Of a stretch of 64,000 nucleotides of DNA, positions 53,390 to 63,938 are shown one piece after another. The notes beneath the pieces were generated by a model, which saw only the letters and a program-made list of their open reading frames with translations, ran no database searches and was not told where the DNA came from. Location of the stretch: NCBI GenBank assembly GCA_963575745.1, contig CAUYUJ010018738.1, forward strand, positions 346,001 through 410,000, in the 5' to 3' direction. The translations under genes and the position numbers were made by a program. The stretch's first letter is position 1. Every line of letters starts with the position of its first letter. This stretch comes from Prorocentrum cordatum. Taxonomy: Eukaryota; Sar; Dinophyceae; Prorocentrales; Prorocentraceae.

Positions 53390-53695
53390 CGAGGAAGACG
53401 AGGAAAACGACAAGGACGAGGAAAACGAACACGAAGAAAACGAGAGAACATACAACGGAACGGAAGGCAACACGGAACGGAAGGAAGGGACAACGAGCCG
53501 AACGGGACAAATGAATATTCTCTGCGTGGAGCTCCCCAGATGTGCATATATTAGCACGAACCTGTCCGCCGTGTCTAGGCGCAAAAGTTGTCGAATGTCA
53601 GCGGCTTTGAGTATTGACGGACTGGGAGTGGATCTAATTGTGAACGAGTTGGAAAGTGAACGCGTCTCAGTAGTACGAATGCGTCGTTGCGCCTG
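53390..53695. repeat. ACGGAA-rich tract and repeat L, copy 1
   Basis: 53390-53515 is AACGGAACGGAAGG-like. 53520-53695 (GTGGAGCTCCCCAGATGTGC, GCCGTGTCTAGGCGCAA, TATTGACGGACTGGGAGTGG) aligns with 56834-57000. Confidence 0.65.
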
Positions 53696-53975
53696 AGTCT
53701 GAATATGTCTAAGCTTAGGATGGGTACATCTGCGCGTCGGTGGCCTGAGCGTGTCCGGGCGTGACTGCGTCGAAGTGGCTACGCTACCCCTCCTCCACGA
53801 TGAAGCAAATAATGAAGTGGTGCTCGCGCATACGCCGGGCGAAACCCTTGCGCTTGGCTGGCGCAACAAATCTCGCGTAGTGGCTGGGCCGTGATGCAGC
53901 CTGCCACGCCACGGAGCAATGGGGCCCGGTTTGCAGGAACAGATGCGGAACACCTAGGATTGGAGCCACTTTTTA

Positions 53976-55735
53976 ATGACAAGGCAGCCCGTGCAGCACG
54001 AGCCGATCCTGCCGCCACGAAAGCGAGAGCCGCAAAATGCGGCAAGGAGGCACCGCAAACAGCGGCCTCCAAGAAGCAGCGCGCTCGCCGCGCCGCGTGG
54101 GTGTGCGCCGTCAGGTGAGGCAGCCACGCGAGCCACCATCCACCCCGTGCCGAGCCTGAAAAGGCTCAGACCACCGAAGGCACTCCCCAACTCATTCACT
54201 CAGGCGCTTGCCCGTCTTTGGGTCCAAGCCTGCCCTGATATTGGCGACCTTCAGGTTGCGCAGGCGCAGCGCGTTGCCTGAGGCTGCGACGCACGTCTTG
54301 CCGAGCGCCCTGTGCTTGCCATTGATCTCCTTTGCGTGCGCCTTGCAGCGCGTGCAGATCCTGAATCCGTTGATGCTGAGGAGCGCGTGGCCCGCTCCTT
54401 CAGCATCCTGGGTGCCTGATCCCCCAGGCTCGTCCACCTCCATGGCGTCCTGGGCGACCGCGGGGCCTGCGTCCACCTGGCCGTCGGCGGGGTCCGCCGC
54501 CGCTACGCCCTGAGCCTCGCGCGCAGCACGGGCGGCGGCCACCGCGCGCATGAGGGCAGCACCAGGCGAGAGGTCCTGGCCGCTGCTGCTGCTGCTGCTG
54601 CTGCCACCGCCAGCCGCTGCCGCCTCAGGCCGTCGCACCGCCCGCGTGCCCGCAGCTGGTGGCTCGCGAGCGGCGCCGACGGGGCTCGGCGCAGCCTGCT
54701 GGATCTCGGGCTCGGAGGCCGCCACGATCTCGTCGTCCTGTGCGCACTGAGCCTCCTGCTCGAGCCTGTGCGCCGCCGCCAGCGCCACCGCCACAGCACC
54801 TGCAGAAGCCAAAGCCGAAGCAGCAGGCTTGCGCCTCGCGCCGCTTGCCACGGGCGCAAACGGCTTGCCCACACACGGGTCCTTGAGCAGCCGCTTGATG
54901 CTGAGGTCGGTGTACGCCGTCTTGAGGCAGGCCCTGCAATGAACTCCGTCGCCAGCCACCTTGATCACGCCATGCCTGGTGATGCTGAGAGGCGGCCCCT
55001 TGTGAATCGGCTTGCAGTTCGGGTCGATGTCCAGCTTCAGGTCAGCTGCCTCACACCCCGCTCGCGCAACCCAGTGCACGACTCCGTCGAGCGTGAGGGA
55101 CCGTCGCTGCCAGGCTTCGCGAAGCTCAAGCGGTGCCCTCACTGCGGCTGCAACTACCTTCGCAGCACGGTCGGCCTCCCAGTTGCCACGCCTGTCGCGG
55201 GCAGTGATGTCCCCGTTCTGGACCATGGCCGCGGTGGCGTGCGCCTTCACCTTCTGAATCGTGAGCCCCTGGGGCCCAATGCCACCGAAGTCGTCCAGTG
55301 CCGCCCAGACGCGCCTCCAGATACACCCCCAGGCAGAGGTCGCCTTGGTGGTACTGGCTTCGCCCCTCGCCGTCAGGCCTTTGGTAACGTACGAGGCGTC
55401 GAAGGCCGCTGTGATCGGAGGCAGGCTGTGGCGGAGAAGCACCAGGCACCCCAGGAGCTCGGCCCCGTCTATGGACTGCAACGGCCCAGGCAAAGGTGTG
55501 CCCAATGCCTTGACGGTCGACTCGGGTCCAGGATCCCAGTCGTCGCCGCCGTCGGGCAGCTGCACCATGCCGCATGCCCCCACCGCCAGCGAAGTCCCAG
55601 CATCGTAGACCGCGCCGTCAGAGTAGACCGTGGTGTTGGAAAACGGGAACCCGTCGCCGCCCTTGAGCCACTGCACGTGCGCGAGGAGGTCGTCGCCTGG
55701 AGGGCGCCATTCGATGGGAACATGCGTAAAGCACT
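53976..55735 (-). mobile_element. 5'-truncated LINE, 3' end only
   Basis: Begins abruptly at about 55735 inside an RNase H domain and ends near 53976. Copies of the repeat GGAACAYRCGTAAARCAC stand next to both ends (55727-55745 and 53936-53960). No RT or endonuclease is present, so it is a dead-on-arrival copy of a different LINE from the one at 14-20 kb. Confidence 0.75.
54192..55730 (-). CDS. LINE ORF2 C-terminus: RNase H and zinc fingers
   Basis: About 510 open codons. RNase H residues are all visible: TVYSDGAVYDAG (Asp), SIDGAELLG (Glu), AAFDASYVTKG (Asp), KAHATAA (His) and GNWEADRAAK (Asp). Then comes a C-x2-C finger (GVHCRACLKT), a long Ala/Ser/Gly-rich linker and a last C-x2-C...C finger (RICTRCKAHAKEI, LGKTC). 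The same RNase H plus paired CxxC layout closes the ORF2 at 14 kb. No true start codon belongs here, because the 5' part is lost. Confidence 0.8.
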   Translation of the reverse strand, partial: FTHVPIEWRPPGDDLLAHVQWLKGGDGFPFSNTTVYSDGAVYDAGTSLAVGACGMVQLPDGGDDWDPGPESTVKALGTPLPGPLQSIDGAELLGCLVLLRHSLPPITAAFDASYVTKGLTARGEASTTKATSAWGCIWRRVWAALDDFGGIGPQGLTIQKVKAHATAAMVQNGDITARDRRGNWEADRAAKVVAAAVRAPLELREAWQRRSLTLDGVVHWVARAGCEAADLKLDIDPNCKPIHKGPPLSITRHGVIKVAGDGVHCRACLKTAYTDLSIKRLLKDPCVGKPFAPVASGARRKPAASALASAGAVAVALAAAHRLEQEAQCAQDDEIVAASEPEIQQAAPSPVGAAREPPAAGTRAVRRPEAAAAGGGSSSSSSSGQDLSPGAALMRAVAAARAAREAQGVAAADPADGQVDAGPAVAQDAMEVDEPGGSGTQDAEGAGHALLSINGFRICTRCKAHAKEINGKHRALGKTCVAASGNALRLRNLKVANIRAGLDPKTGKRLSE

Positions 55736-56110
55736 AAGGACTCGTGCCCCTGAGGGGGGCCGAATCTATAGGAACAGATGTAAAACACATGGGGCTGGAG
55801 CCACTCATGTGGTCTCCTGGTGCCTCCTGATGTTTCCTGAAGCCTCTTGGAGTCTCCTGGGGCCTCCCGGGGCCTCCTGAGGGCGCCTCCTGATGTTTTC
55901 TGAAACCTCTTGGGGCCTCCTGGGGCCCCCTGGGGCCTCCTGAGGCCTCCTTGTACCTCTTGGGGCCTCCTGGTGCCTTCTGGTGCCTCCTGAGGCCTCT
56001 TCGTGCCTCCTGGTGCCTCCTGGGGTCTCCTGGAGCCTCCTGGGGCTTAGTAGGGGCGATTCGAGCCCCAAGAGAGGCCCTATCTAAGGGAACATACGTA
56101 AGACACTTGC
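55727..56110. repeat. GGAACAYRCGTAAARCAC units and GGCCTCCTGG array
   Basis: The 5' unit (GGAACATGCGTAAAGCAC, then about 20 bp, then GAGCCAC) recurs at 55770 and 56090. Between them 55800-56045 is a GGCCTCCTGGGG 12-bp minisatellite like 44590-44845. Confidence 0.85.
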
Positions 56111-56149
56111 AATTGGAGCCGTATGAGAGGGGTTCAGCATCATCAACAA

Positions 56150-56215
56150 CACCATCCTCGGGGTCATCGTTATCATGGTACCCAGCAGCATTGCCATCAT
56201 CACCATCATCACCCG

Positions 56216-56248
<33 letters not shown>

Positions 56249-56290
56249 AATCACCATTCACACCAACACGATCACCACCATCATCGCAGC
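56150..56290. repeat. (CAT)n microsatellite
   Basis: ATC/CAT triplets, purest at 56197-56250. Confidence 0.9.
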
Positions 56291-56770
56291 ATCTGGCCAC
56301 AACGAAACAAGCACACCGCTCGAAGCATCCTCAAAATTTGGCCTCCTCTGGGGGCGACAGCCGGCGCCTCGCTCCGGAACACGGAAGATGTCGCGCCCCG
56401 AAACAAAACGAACCGCTTGATACAACCCCGCCAGTTGGGCGCGAAGTGTGGAGTGCAATGCCCCCTGGCGGCTCCCCTTTGGGAATGCTGCAACCCGCAC
56501 TTCGGTCGAGACATCCTCAGAAGATGTTCCACCATCATCATCACCAGCATCGTCATCTCCGTCAACACCATTCTCACAAATCTTCTCATGAAATTATGTG
56601 GCTTAACATGGCCTAAAACAACACGACCTGACATACCATTGCATGACCCATCACGCCATAACGTGACATATCATAAATCATCGCGTCGTAACATGACATA
56701 GCCTACCATGTCGCAACACAACACAACATACCTAACCATAGCCGAACAAACCAGATTATATCATAAGCAC
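56290..56770. repeat. CGAGACATCCTCAAAATCTGG repeat M, then CATAACATA satellite
   Basis: Repeat M (GCTCGAAGCATCCTCAAAAT, CCCCCTGGCGGCTCCCCTTT, CGAGACATCCTCAGAA) at 56290-56530 recurs at 57715-57835 and 58605-58890. 56590-56770 is a degenerate CATAACATGG-type satellite, also seen at 59165-59340. Confidence 0.75.
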
Positions 56771-56833
56771 ATAAACCCACAGCATAATGAGCAGGAGGGA
56801 AAGGTGTGGGAGTTGGCGTGGTCGGAGTAATCA

Positions 56834-57000
56834 CTCACTGCATGGAGCTCCGCATATGTACATATATATAAACATGGACCTGTATGGCGTGTCTAGGCGC
56901 AACAAGTGTTCGAATGCAAACGGGTCTGAACATTGACGGTCGGAGAGTGAATCTCACTGTGAATGAGCTGGAACATGAATGAATATCAATAGTTTTGGCG
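56834..57000. repeat. Repeat L, copy 2
   Basis: Counterpart of 53520-53695: ATGGAGCTCCGCATATGTAC, GGCGTGTCTAGGCGCAACAA. Confidence 0.7.
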
Positions 57001-57004
57001 CGTC

Positions 57005-57720
57005 TCTGCGCATGAACCTGAAGCATCCTGGGGCCTCTTGGAACCTCCTGGGGCTTCCTTGAGCCTCCTGGAGCCTCCTGGGTCCTCCTAGGGCCTCTTG
57101 GGGCTTCCCGTGGTCTCCTGAAACCACCCTGGGTTTCGCGTGGCCTTCTGGGGCCTCCAGGGACCTGCGGGGGCCTCCCAAAAAGGATTCGTGCCCCAGG
57201 AGAGGCCCAACCTACAAACACATGCGTCAGGCAATTCGGATTGAAACCACAACAGAGTGACAATCTACACGAACACGCGTGAAACACCAAGAACTCGCGC
57301 CCGAGGGGAGGACCAATCTGCAGGAACACGCGTAAAACACTTGGGAGTGGAGACGCAAGAGAAGGAGAACCTATATACACATACGTCAAATACACAAGGT
57401 TCGTGCTCCAAGGGAGGCCCAATCCATAGAAACATACCTGAAACACCGTGCATTGGAGCCCCTTCTGTGGCCTCCTGACGCCTCCTGCTCCCGAGGCCTC
57501 GTGGATGCTCCTGGGGCCGTCCCGGGGGCCTCCTGGTGCCTCGTGGCGCTTCCTGGCGCTTCCTGTGGCGCCCTGTGGCCTCCTGGTGTTGCCTGGGGCT
57601 TCCTGGAGACTCTTGGGGCCTCCTGGTTCCGCCTGTATCCTCGTGGGGCCGCCTGTGGCCTCCTGATACCTCCTGGGGCCTCCTGGAGCCTGCCACGGCC
57701 TCCTGTGGCGCCCTGAGGAG
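57005..57720. repeat. GGCCTCCTGG arrays and GGAACACGCG units
   Basis: 12-bp arrays at 57020-57180 and 57465-57715. Between them are at least four copies of the GGAACACGCGTAAAACAC-type unit (57225-57450), spaced about 60 bp apart. Confidence 0.85.
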
Positions 57721-57835
57721 GATCCGTGCCCACGAGCCTGGCCAGCAAGCACACCGTTCGAGACATCCTCGCAATCTGGCCCACCTGGGGTGCTAGATCC
57801 AGCGCCTCGCTCGAGACAACCCCAAAGTCTGGCGG

Positions 57836-58480
57836 CCCGCGCCTCGAGCTCCTCCGCGGACGCGCCGAAAGAGGAGAGGGAGGCCGCCGACTCGGCGGGG
57901 GCCGAAGGTCGCGTCGCCGCCCCCCGCGAGGGTCCGGGCAGCGAGGCGACCGCCGCATCGCTGGCCACCGGCGCCAGAGGCGCCGCTGCCGGCTCCGCCG
58001 CCGCCGCCGCAGCCCGGGCTGGGCTGGGCTGGCGCTGACCGCCCCAGCGCCGAGGAGCAGCAGGCCGAGTCAGCCCAGGAGTCGTCCCCGAGGCCCGACA
58101 CCTCGGCGCCGTCCCGCGAAGCATCCACGGCCATGGCGTCGCCGTCCCGGCGGGGCCCGCCGCCGCCGCCAGTCGCCACGGCAGCAGCAGCCACCGCCTG
58201 CGCCTGGCGGAGGCGCCCGCCCGCCGCCCGCGGCCCGCCGCGCCTCCGCCGGGCGCAGGCGTCGGCGCCGCCGAGGGAGGGCCCCCAGCAGAGCCAGCAG
58301 CGCCTTCGTGAACACCACGATCTGGTCGAGGCTGCTCCTCGACACCGCCCGTCGCCGCGGGCGCGCACAGCGTCGGCGCGGCAGCAGCGAAAACTGCGGC
58401 CGACAGCGCCGAGCGCGCCACGGCGGCGACGGTGCGCCGAGGGGCGCCACCGCCCACGGCCGCCCGAACCGGATTTCTGT
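57836..58480. other. GC-rich, possibly coding island
   Basis: A 640-bp stretch free of obvious repeats. Both strands are open with G/C-ending codons: minus FGASAEELEARAARLWGC, plus LAARASSSSADAPKEEREAA. I cannot decide which frame, if any, is used. It is bounded on both sides by repeat M. Confidence 0.3.
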
Positions 58481-58604
58481 AAATACAAACCCCGAAACGG
58501 CAAGCCCACACAAAGTGAATGTCATGTGGGTTTCTTTTAGTCTTCGTCCCTGGCCGAACAAAATCCACACGGAATTTCCTGATAATTCCGGAACGCAATT
58601 CTTG

Positions 58605-58919
58605 AAGAGCATCCGTGCCCACGAGTCTGGCCAACAAAATAAGCAAACCCCTCGAGGCATCCTCAAAATCTGGCCCCCCTTGGTGGCGAACATGAGGGCC
58701 TCGCTTGAGACATTCTCAAAATCTGCTCCAAAAGCGGAGAATGTCGGACACCAGAACAGGCAAACCGCTTGAGACATCCCCGCCACTGTGGCGCGAAGGG
58801 AAGCCGTACAATACCTCCTGGCGGCTCCCCCTTGGGGATGCTGAAACCAGCGTCTCGCTCGAGACATCCTCAGAATTTTCTCCGCAATCATCATAATCAT
58901 CATCATCATCACCATCATT

Positions 58920-59006
<87 letters not shown>

Positions 59007-59165
59007 ATCATCATCATCATCATCACCGTCATCGTCATCATCATCCGCAGCATCATCATCACCACAAGTATCATCTTCATCACCATCAGCATCACCATCA
59101 CCGCCATCATCATCATCATCGTCATCATCATCAGCATCATCATTATAATCATCATCATCGCAACA
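58605..59165. repeat. Repeat M copies and (CAT)n microsatellite
   Basis: Two or three repeat M units (58605-58890) lead into about 270 bp of CAT/CGT triplets (58895-59165), the same succession as at 56150-56530 but with the order reversed. Confidence 0.85.
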
Positions 59166-59760
59166 TAACGGTTCATACCATAGCATAGCATGGCGTAGCA
59201 TAGCATGACAACCTATCACACCATATCATGGTCATAATACCGTAGCATATAATGGCATGCCGTACATGTCATACCATAGCATACAACACCGTGGCATAAC
59301 ATAACAAGCCATACAATAATAAGAGGAAGCGGAGGAGGAATAGGCGGAGTGAGCGTGAAAAAGTTGGGAGATCGCACTAATATCAAAAACCCCATCCTTT
59401 GGACATTGGAAGCAATAGTCCAATTCTATGGATATGGAAATAACTTGAGCCCCATCCTCCAGATATGGAGAGTAACATAATCCCAATCCTTCGTATATGG
59501 GTAATAGCACAACATAACACAAAATACCGAACCATACTATAAATTAACATGACATGACATAACGTAACATGGCAGAACAAGCATCACATATCAATGTGAC
59601 TCTGGGTGGGGAAAGAGAAGGAGGTATGTGAATGGGCGGAGTGTTCCGCCTCGGTGCGGTCGGAGAAATAACAAGAACCCATCCCATAGATATGGGGAAC
59701 AATAACCTCATTCTTGGATACGGGTGATAAAACACATCATCCTTAAACTATGGAGAAAAC
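59165..59760. repeat. CATAGCATA satellite and 46-bp minisatellite
   Basis: 59165-59340: CATAGCATGGCGTAGCATAG words. 59385-59510 and 59665-59750: units of about 46 bp built on CCCATCCTNYRGATATGG. Confidence 0.7.
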
Positions 59761-60325
59761 GGACAGAAACATATGCGGAACAACGGGAAACTGAAACGGA
59801 ACGAACGCAAGAAAAAACGGAACGGAAAAATAACGAGACTGAACGGAATATCGATTGTATACAACAACAGAAAAACGAAACCCAACACATGAAACGGAAA
59901 GGGGAAACACAAACGAAACTACCAAACACATACAACGAACTAAAAACATGGAATGGTGAAACAGAAAACCGGAAAACCAACACGAAATGGACAGAACATG
60001 AACAAAAAATAAAAAATCAACGGAACGGAAAATCAATCACATACCTGAAGGAAAACAAGACAAAAACGGAAATACCATTACACGGAACCGACGAATAATA
60101 AAAAACAAACGGAACACGGTAACGTAACAAAACGAAACGGAAATACTTACATTTTTGGAACATATCAAAACAAAACGGAATGGAGGGAATGTAAAACGGG
60201 ACGGAGGAAAAACAACACATGATGGCAGAAACATCGTAAAATAAATAAACAAAACAGAAAAAAAAACAGGGCTAAACGGAACGGAAAGAAGGTAGACTGG
60301 AACGGAACAGAAACGGGACAAATGG
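59755..60325. repeat. AACGGAACGGAAA degenerate satellite
   Basis: About 570 bp, much richer in A than the rest of the window, built from ACGGA/AAACGG words. It is open on both strands only by composition. Confidence 0.75.
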
Positions 60326-60339
60326 AGGGTCAAATGACA

Positions 60340-60690
60340 CAAAGCAAGGGTAAAGATCCGCCGGCCCCTTGGGGTTCATCGGTGTGTGAGATGCCCCCCC
60401 CCTCCACAAACCCCTCCTCCGGGAGCCCCGTCCGTTCGATTTGGATGGCCAGGGGGGGGTCTGACTGGGCCGGCCAGGGGGGGGGGGGGGTACTTTGCTC
60501 CAGAAATGCTGCCAGGGGGGCATCGAAGGCCTCAAAACGGGCCACGAGGGCCCCGAGAGACCTCCAAGACGGTCCAAGAGGGCCACGAGTCGCCGAAACA
60601 TCGTCCCAAGACGCCCGAGATGGCCTCCAGACGGCCCAAGATGCCTCCAAGACGCCCCAGGAGGCTTCGAAGAGGCCTCCCAAGAGGCCA
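60340..60690. repeat. Composite repeat (left end plus 12-bp array)
   Basis: 60345-60470 matches 8825-8925; 60520-60690 is a CCAAGAGGCC array. Same family as 8815-9345. 60691-61320 contains short GGGGAGCTTCTCCGCAGGAC-type repeats and no gene. Confidence 0.7.
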
Positions 60691-61321
60691 AAATCATTGA
60701 TTGTCATAGATATTATTGTTTTTTGCTCGAAGACATGGCTTCTTGGTTTTGTCTAAAGTCTATTGTTTGTCACTGGGCCTTTCTGTTCTCAGCCGAGTGC
60801 TGCGCTGCAGCAGGTAAGTCCTCGTCCCTCTGCCCTTCGGTTGGTTGGTTGGCTTGGCGCTATGCGCAACGCAGGTGCGTGGGTGCGTCGCCATGGGCTC
60901 GCCCCCGCCTGGTAAGTTGGTTGATGCTGCTTATCACCAGCAGCACGGGAAGCAGCCTCTGTAGGACGAAGCAAGAATTTCCACAGGCGGGGAAGACTTC
61001 CCAAAGGTCGGGAACGCCACACCGCAGGATGGGGAGCTTCTCCGCAGGACGGAGACCTTCCCCAGGACGGAGAAGCGCTCAGATTCTAATCCTCGTTGCT
61101 GCGTTAATTACCGCTGCTCCTCGTCACTGGCGCTGTGCTCGAAACCATCCCTCGTCCACCCTGCGTTGTTTCCTGGGCTGGCGCTCCTGCCGGACGGGCC
61201 CTTGGTGGATTCCAGTCGGGTCCCGTCTGGCGGCGCCTGGCCCCCCATTTCGCCCAACGGAGGCGCGGGAGTGCCGGCCCATGTTGTCTGGAGGGCGCGC
61301 CCGCAGAGACTTTCCTGTTTT

Positions 61322-61412
61322 TGTGAAGATTCCTCCTGTAGAGGGACGGGCCCGACTTAAACCAAGCACTAGGTCGGGTATGTCCTCCTACAGGCAGATT
61401 TTGAGCGACAAA
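61322..61412. mobile_element. Foldback element E
   Basis: Inverted termini CCTCCTGTAGAGGGACGGGC and, reversed, TGCCTGTAGGAGGACATACC, both followed by CCGAC. A single terminus of the same kind (CTTCCTGCAGGGGGACACGC) lies at 61505-61530, and a relative at 11720-11760. Confidence 0.6.
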
Positions 61413-61679
61413 TTGAAACACACACACACAAAGAATACACAACACATATTCAAGCATGGTAGAAAAAACATCCCCTGACGATTCTCCTACTACTTTTAAG
61501 TTTTCTTCCTGCAGGGGGACACGCCCGATTCAAAAACCCAGCACGCCCCGACGCCCAGGCGCTCCACCGGCCGGGGCGGGGGCGAGCGCACGCGGAGCAT
61601 GACGATGCCGGAGCCGCGCGCGCGCGCGGCAAGGGCAGGATGCGCGAGGCAGCTCGACGGGCGGTGGACCTGAACAGAT

Positions 61680-61850
61680 TCAGGAGGGGAAACAACACAC
61701 AGACACAATTAATCGTCCACTCCCAGGAGAATATGGGAAGATATGGGAAATGGGGGGAAGACGAAAACCAAGAAAATATGGGAAAATATGGGGAATCCTT
61801 TTATCTGTGTGTATCTATTTGTGTGTCCCTGGGCCCCTTGACAAATTCTG
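61680..61850 (-). repeat. Interspersed repeat family G, inverted copy
   Basis: AGGAGGGGAAACAACACACAG to TTTGTGTGTCCCTGGGCCCC, the reverse complement of the 51172 and 63088 copies. Confidence 0.75.
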
Positions 61851-61929
61851 GCCCCCCGGGGGCCCGAGCACATCCGTGCCCCCCGCCCCTCGAGGTCTCT
61901 GAACATCAAGCCTCCAGGCGGCGGTCATG

Positions 61930-62180
61930 CAGACGTCCCCGCCTCGGAGGGAGGCGGCGGCGGAGGGTCGCGCCGCGTCGCCGACGGCGTGGCGAGACGT
62001 CACCGCGGAGAAGATCGGTCTCTGCATCCAGCCGCGTCGCCCGTGCACGGAGTCGGGGGCCAGGGAATCGCGCTGCATCGCCGAGGCAACGCCGGTGCAC
62101 GGGCGACGTCGGCAACGCGTCAGCGACAGCAGCGCGGAGAAGATGGGGCCGCGCGTGGAGCCGCATCGCCGCGATGCCTT
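61930..62180. repeat. Repeat K, copy 2
   Basis: GGGAATCGCGCTGCATCGCC, GCGCGGAGAAGATGGGGCCG and similar words correspond to 50250-50430, with many differences. Confidence 0.4.
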
Positions 62181-62534
62181 GAGGACGTGGCGCGCTCCGC
62201 CGACCTTCTCTGCTCGGACCCCGTCTCGGGCAGTCGCATCTGGTGCCTACCCCTGCAGGTCAGGATTCGGCAAAACCGGCCGGGGCTCAGAACTTGAAGG
62301 GTGTCTGCGACCAAGTGGCCCCCCCGGCGGGCATGTCTGATGCCCCAGCGTCGAGTGGACCAGCAAGGGCAGGGTCTGCAAGTGGCCGCAGACGCGGGGC
62401 AGGATCAGGGGAGAGAGGAGAGCAGCAGTCATGTTCGGCAACTGTGAGGGGGGGTGGGGGCGGGGCAGGACTGCGGCAGCTGCCGAGGCATGAACGCCCG
62501 TCGGGACGACCCAAGAAACCGAGCGGAACATGCG

Positions 62535-62685
62535 CAGTCGGGGCTGGACGTGGTCTAAGTGACGGCGACCTCGGGCCGCCACATCTCGCGGGCGCAGGCC
62601 TGGAACACGACGGCCGCGGCGCCCACTCGAGGACCGAAAACGGACAGTTCACGAACCGACGCGTCGGGGTGGGGCTTCTCTGGCC
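62535..62685 (+). mobile_element. MITE family A, copy 4, worn ends
   Basis: The interior (AACACGACGGCCGCGGCGCC, GGACCGAAAACGGACAGTTC) is well matched. The termini are diverged and no target duplication is seen. Confidence 0.6.
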
Positions 62686-62768
62686 ATCGCTCGGACGTCC
62701 ATCCCCTGTGCTTTTGTCGGTTTCGTGCGTGGCGTTTTCGCCAAATGATCAAGGATGCTCCTCGATGG

Positions 62769-62994
62769 TCCTCGCCGAAGGAAAAATGCACACGTCCGAG
62801 CGATGCCAGGGGAAGGGGCGGGGAGCGCCGCCGCGCCGGCGCCGCACCCCTGCCAGGCGCGAGCCTGCCGTGCAGTGCAGCCTCGCCTCGCAGTGCCGTG
62901 CCGTGCCGTGCCGTGCCGTGCCGTGCCGTGCCGTGCCGTGCCGGTCCTCGCCGAAGAAAAAAATGCACACGTCCGAGCGACGCCAAGTTCTGCC
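62769..62994. repeat. (CGTGC)n pentamer inside a 47-bp duplication
   Basis: GGTCCTCGCCGAAGGAAAAA-TGCACACGTCCGAGCGATGCCA at 62769 recurs at 62942 with few changes. Just before the second copy is (CGTGC)n of about 11 units (62889-62941). Confidence 0.85.
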
Positions 62995-63087
62995 CACCCC
63001 CGACGAGCGCGAATCCGCACGGCCCTGGCCCTGGGGCAGGGCGGGCCAGCAGGCCCCCGTCGGCGATCCGTGGGCGGCTACAAGGAA

Positions 63088-63255
63088 CGGGCCCCAGGAC
63101 ACACAAAGAAATGCACACAAATGAAGAGATATTCCCCCTATGTTCCCCATATTTTCTGCATGGCTGTCTTCCCCCCCACTTCCCATACGTTCCCATATTT
63201 CCTGGGGAATCGAGGATTAATTGTGTCTGTCTGTTTTTCCCCCTCCTTATACAAA
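63088..63255 (+). repeat. Interspersed repeat family G, copy
   Basis: GGACACACAAAGAAATGCAC to GTGTCTGTCTGTTTTTCCCC. Same orientation as 51172-51325. 63256-63505 has no supported feature. Confidence 0.8.
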
Positions 63256-63507
63256 GGGGGTCGATGCGTTGGCCCCCCGGCTCCCGTCCTCGTCCCCGGT
63301 GGTGTTCGGCCTGGCCCCCCCCCCGGGCTCTCGCCCTCGTCCCCAAACCGTGCGCCCGGAGAGAGTCCATGCCGAGGACGCACGCAAAACCTCTGGTGGT
63401 GACGTCCTGCGCGCGAGCAGGCTCACCGTGCGAGAGAGGCGGCAGCGCCGCCGGACCCGAACAGGAGGGAGAGGGGAGAGCAGCACCTGCGAAAGTGGGG
63501 GGGTGGG

Positions 63508-63692
63508 GTAGAGGGAGGAGGAGGAGGAGGAGGAGGAGGAGGAGAAGGAGGAGGAGGAGGAGGAGGAGGATAAGGAGGAGGAGGAGGAGGAATAGGAGGA
63601 GGAATAGGAGGAGGAGGAGGAGGAGGAGGAGGAGGAACAGGAGGAGGAGGAAGGGAGGAGGAGGAGGAGGAGGAGGAGGAGGAGGGGCGCCC
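63508..63692. repeat. (GGA)n microsatellite
   Basis: About 185 bp of GGA with AAG, TAA and CAG interruptions. Confidence 0.95.
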
Positions 63693-63759
63693 GTGTGCGG
63701 AAAACGGTGAAGACAGTGGATGGCTAGGATGACGTTTGCCTGTCCTGAACGCTGTGATC

Positions 63760-63938
63760 ACAGTAGGGGGCCCGACCACAGGAAACCTTCCACAAGAGAC
63801 CGAACCCTGAGACCCCAGGGCGTCCATGGATGTTTGGTGCGGGAACGTCGCGCTCTCCATGGCAAGAGCAGCGTCGAAACCCAGGAAAACCAGAGCACCC
63901 TGGAGGCAAGAAGGGTGTCTCTTGGTAGGGGCCTCCAC
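63760..63938 (+). repeat. Interspersed repeat family H, copy 2
   Basis: Direct counterpart of 5522-5702: GGGCCCGACCACAGGAAACC to GTCTCTTGGTAGGGGCCTCC. Confidence 0.75.

Noticed and set aside
52754-53953. 399-codon minus ORF, and the similar 21046-22233 ORF
   Set aside because: The only similarity between them is MITE family I; the rest is minisatellite or CCT repeat.
55676-55690. TGGCTCAAG match to the end of the dinoflagellate spliced leader
   Set aside because: Only nine bases, inside the LINE reading frame, without the rest of the leader.
56835-58646. Minus-strand ORF of 603 codons
   Set aside because: Chain of GGCCTCCTGG arrays and repeat M joined to a GC-rich island; no domain is recognisable.
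58070-59206. ORF with a long Met/Asp or His run
   Set aside because: Translation of the CAT microsatellite.
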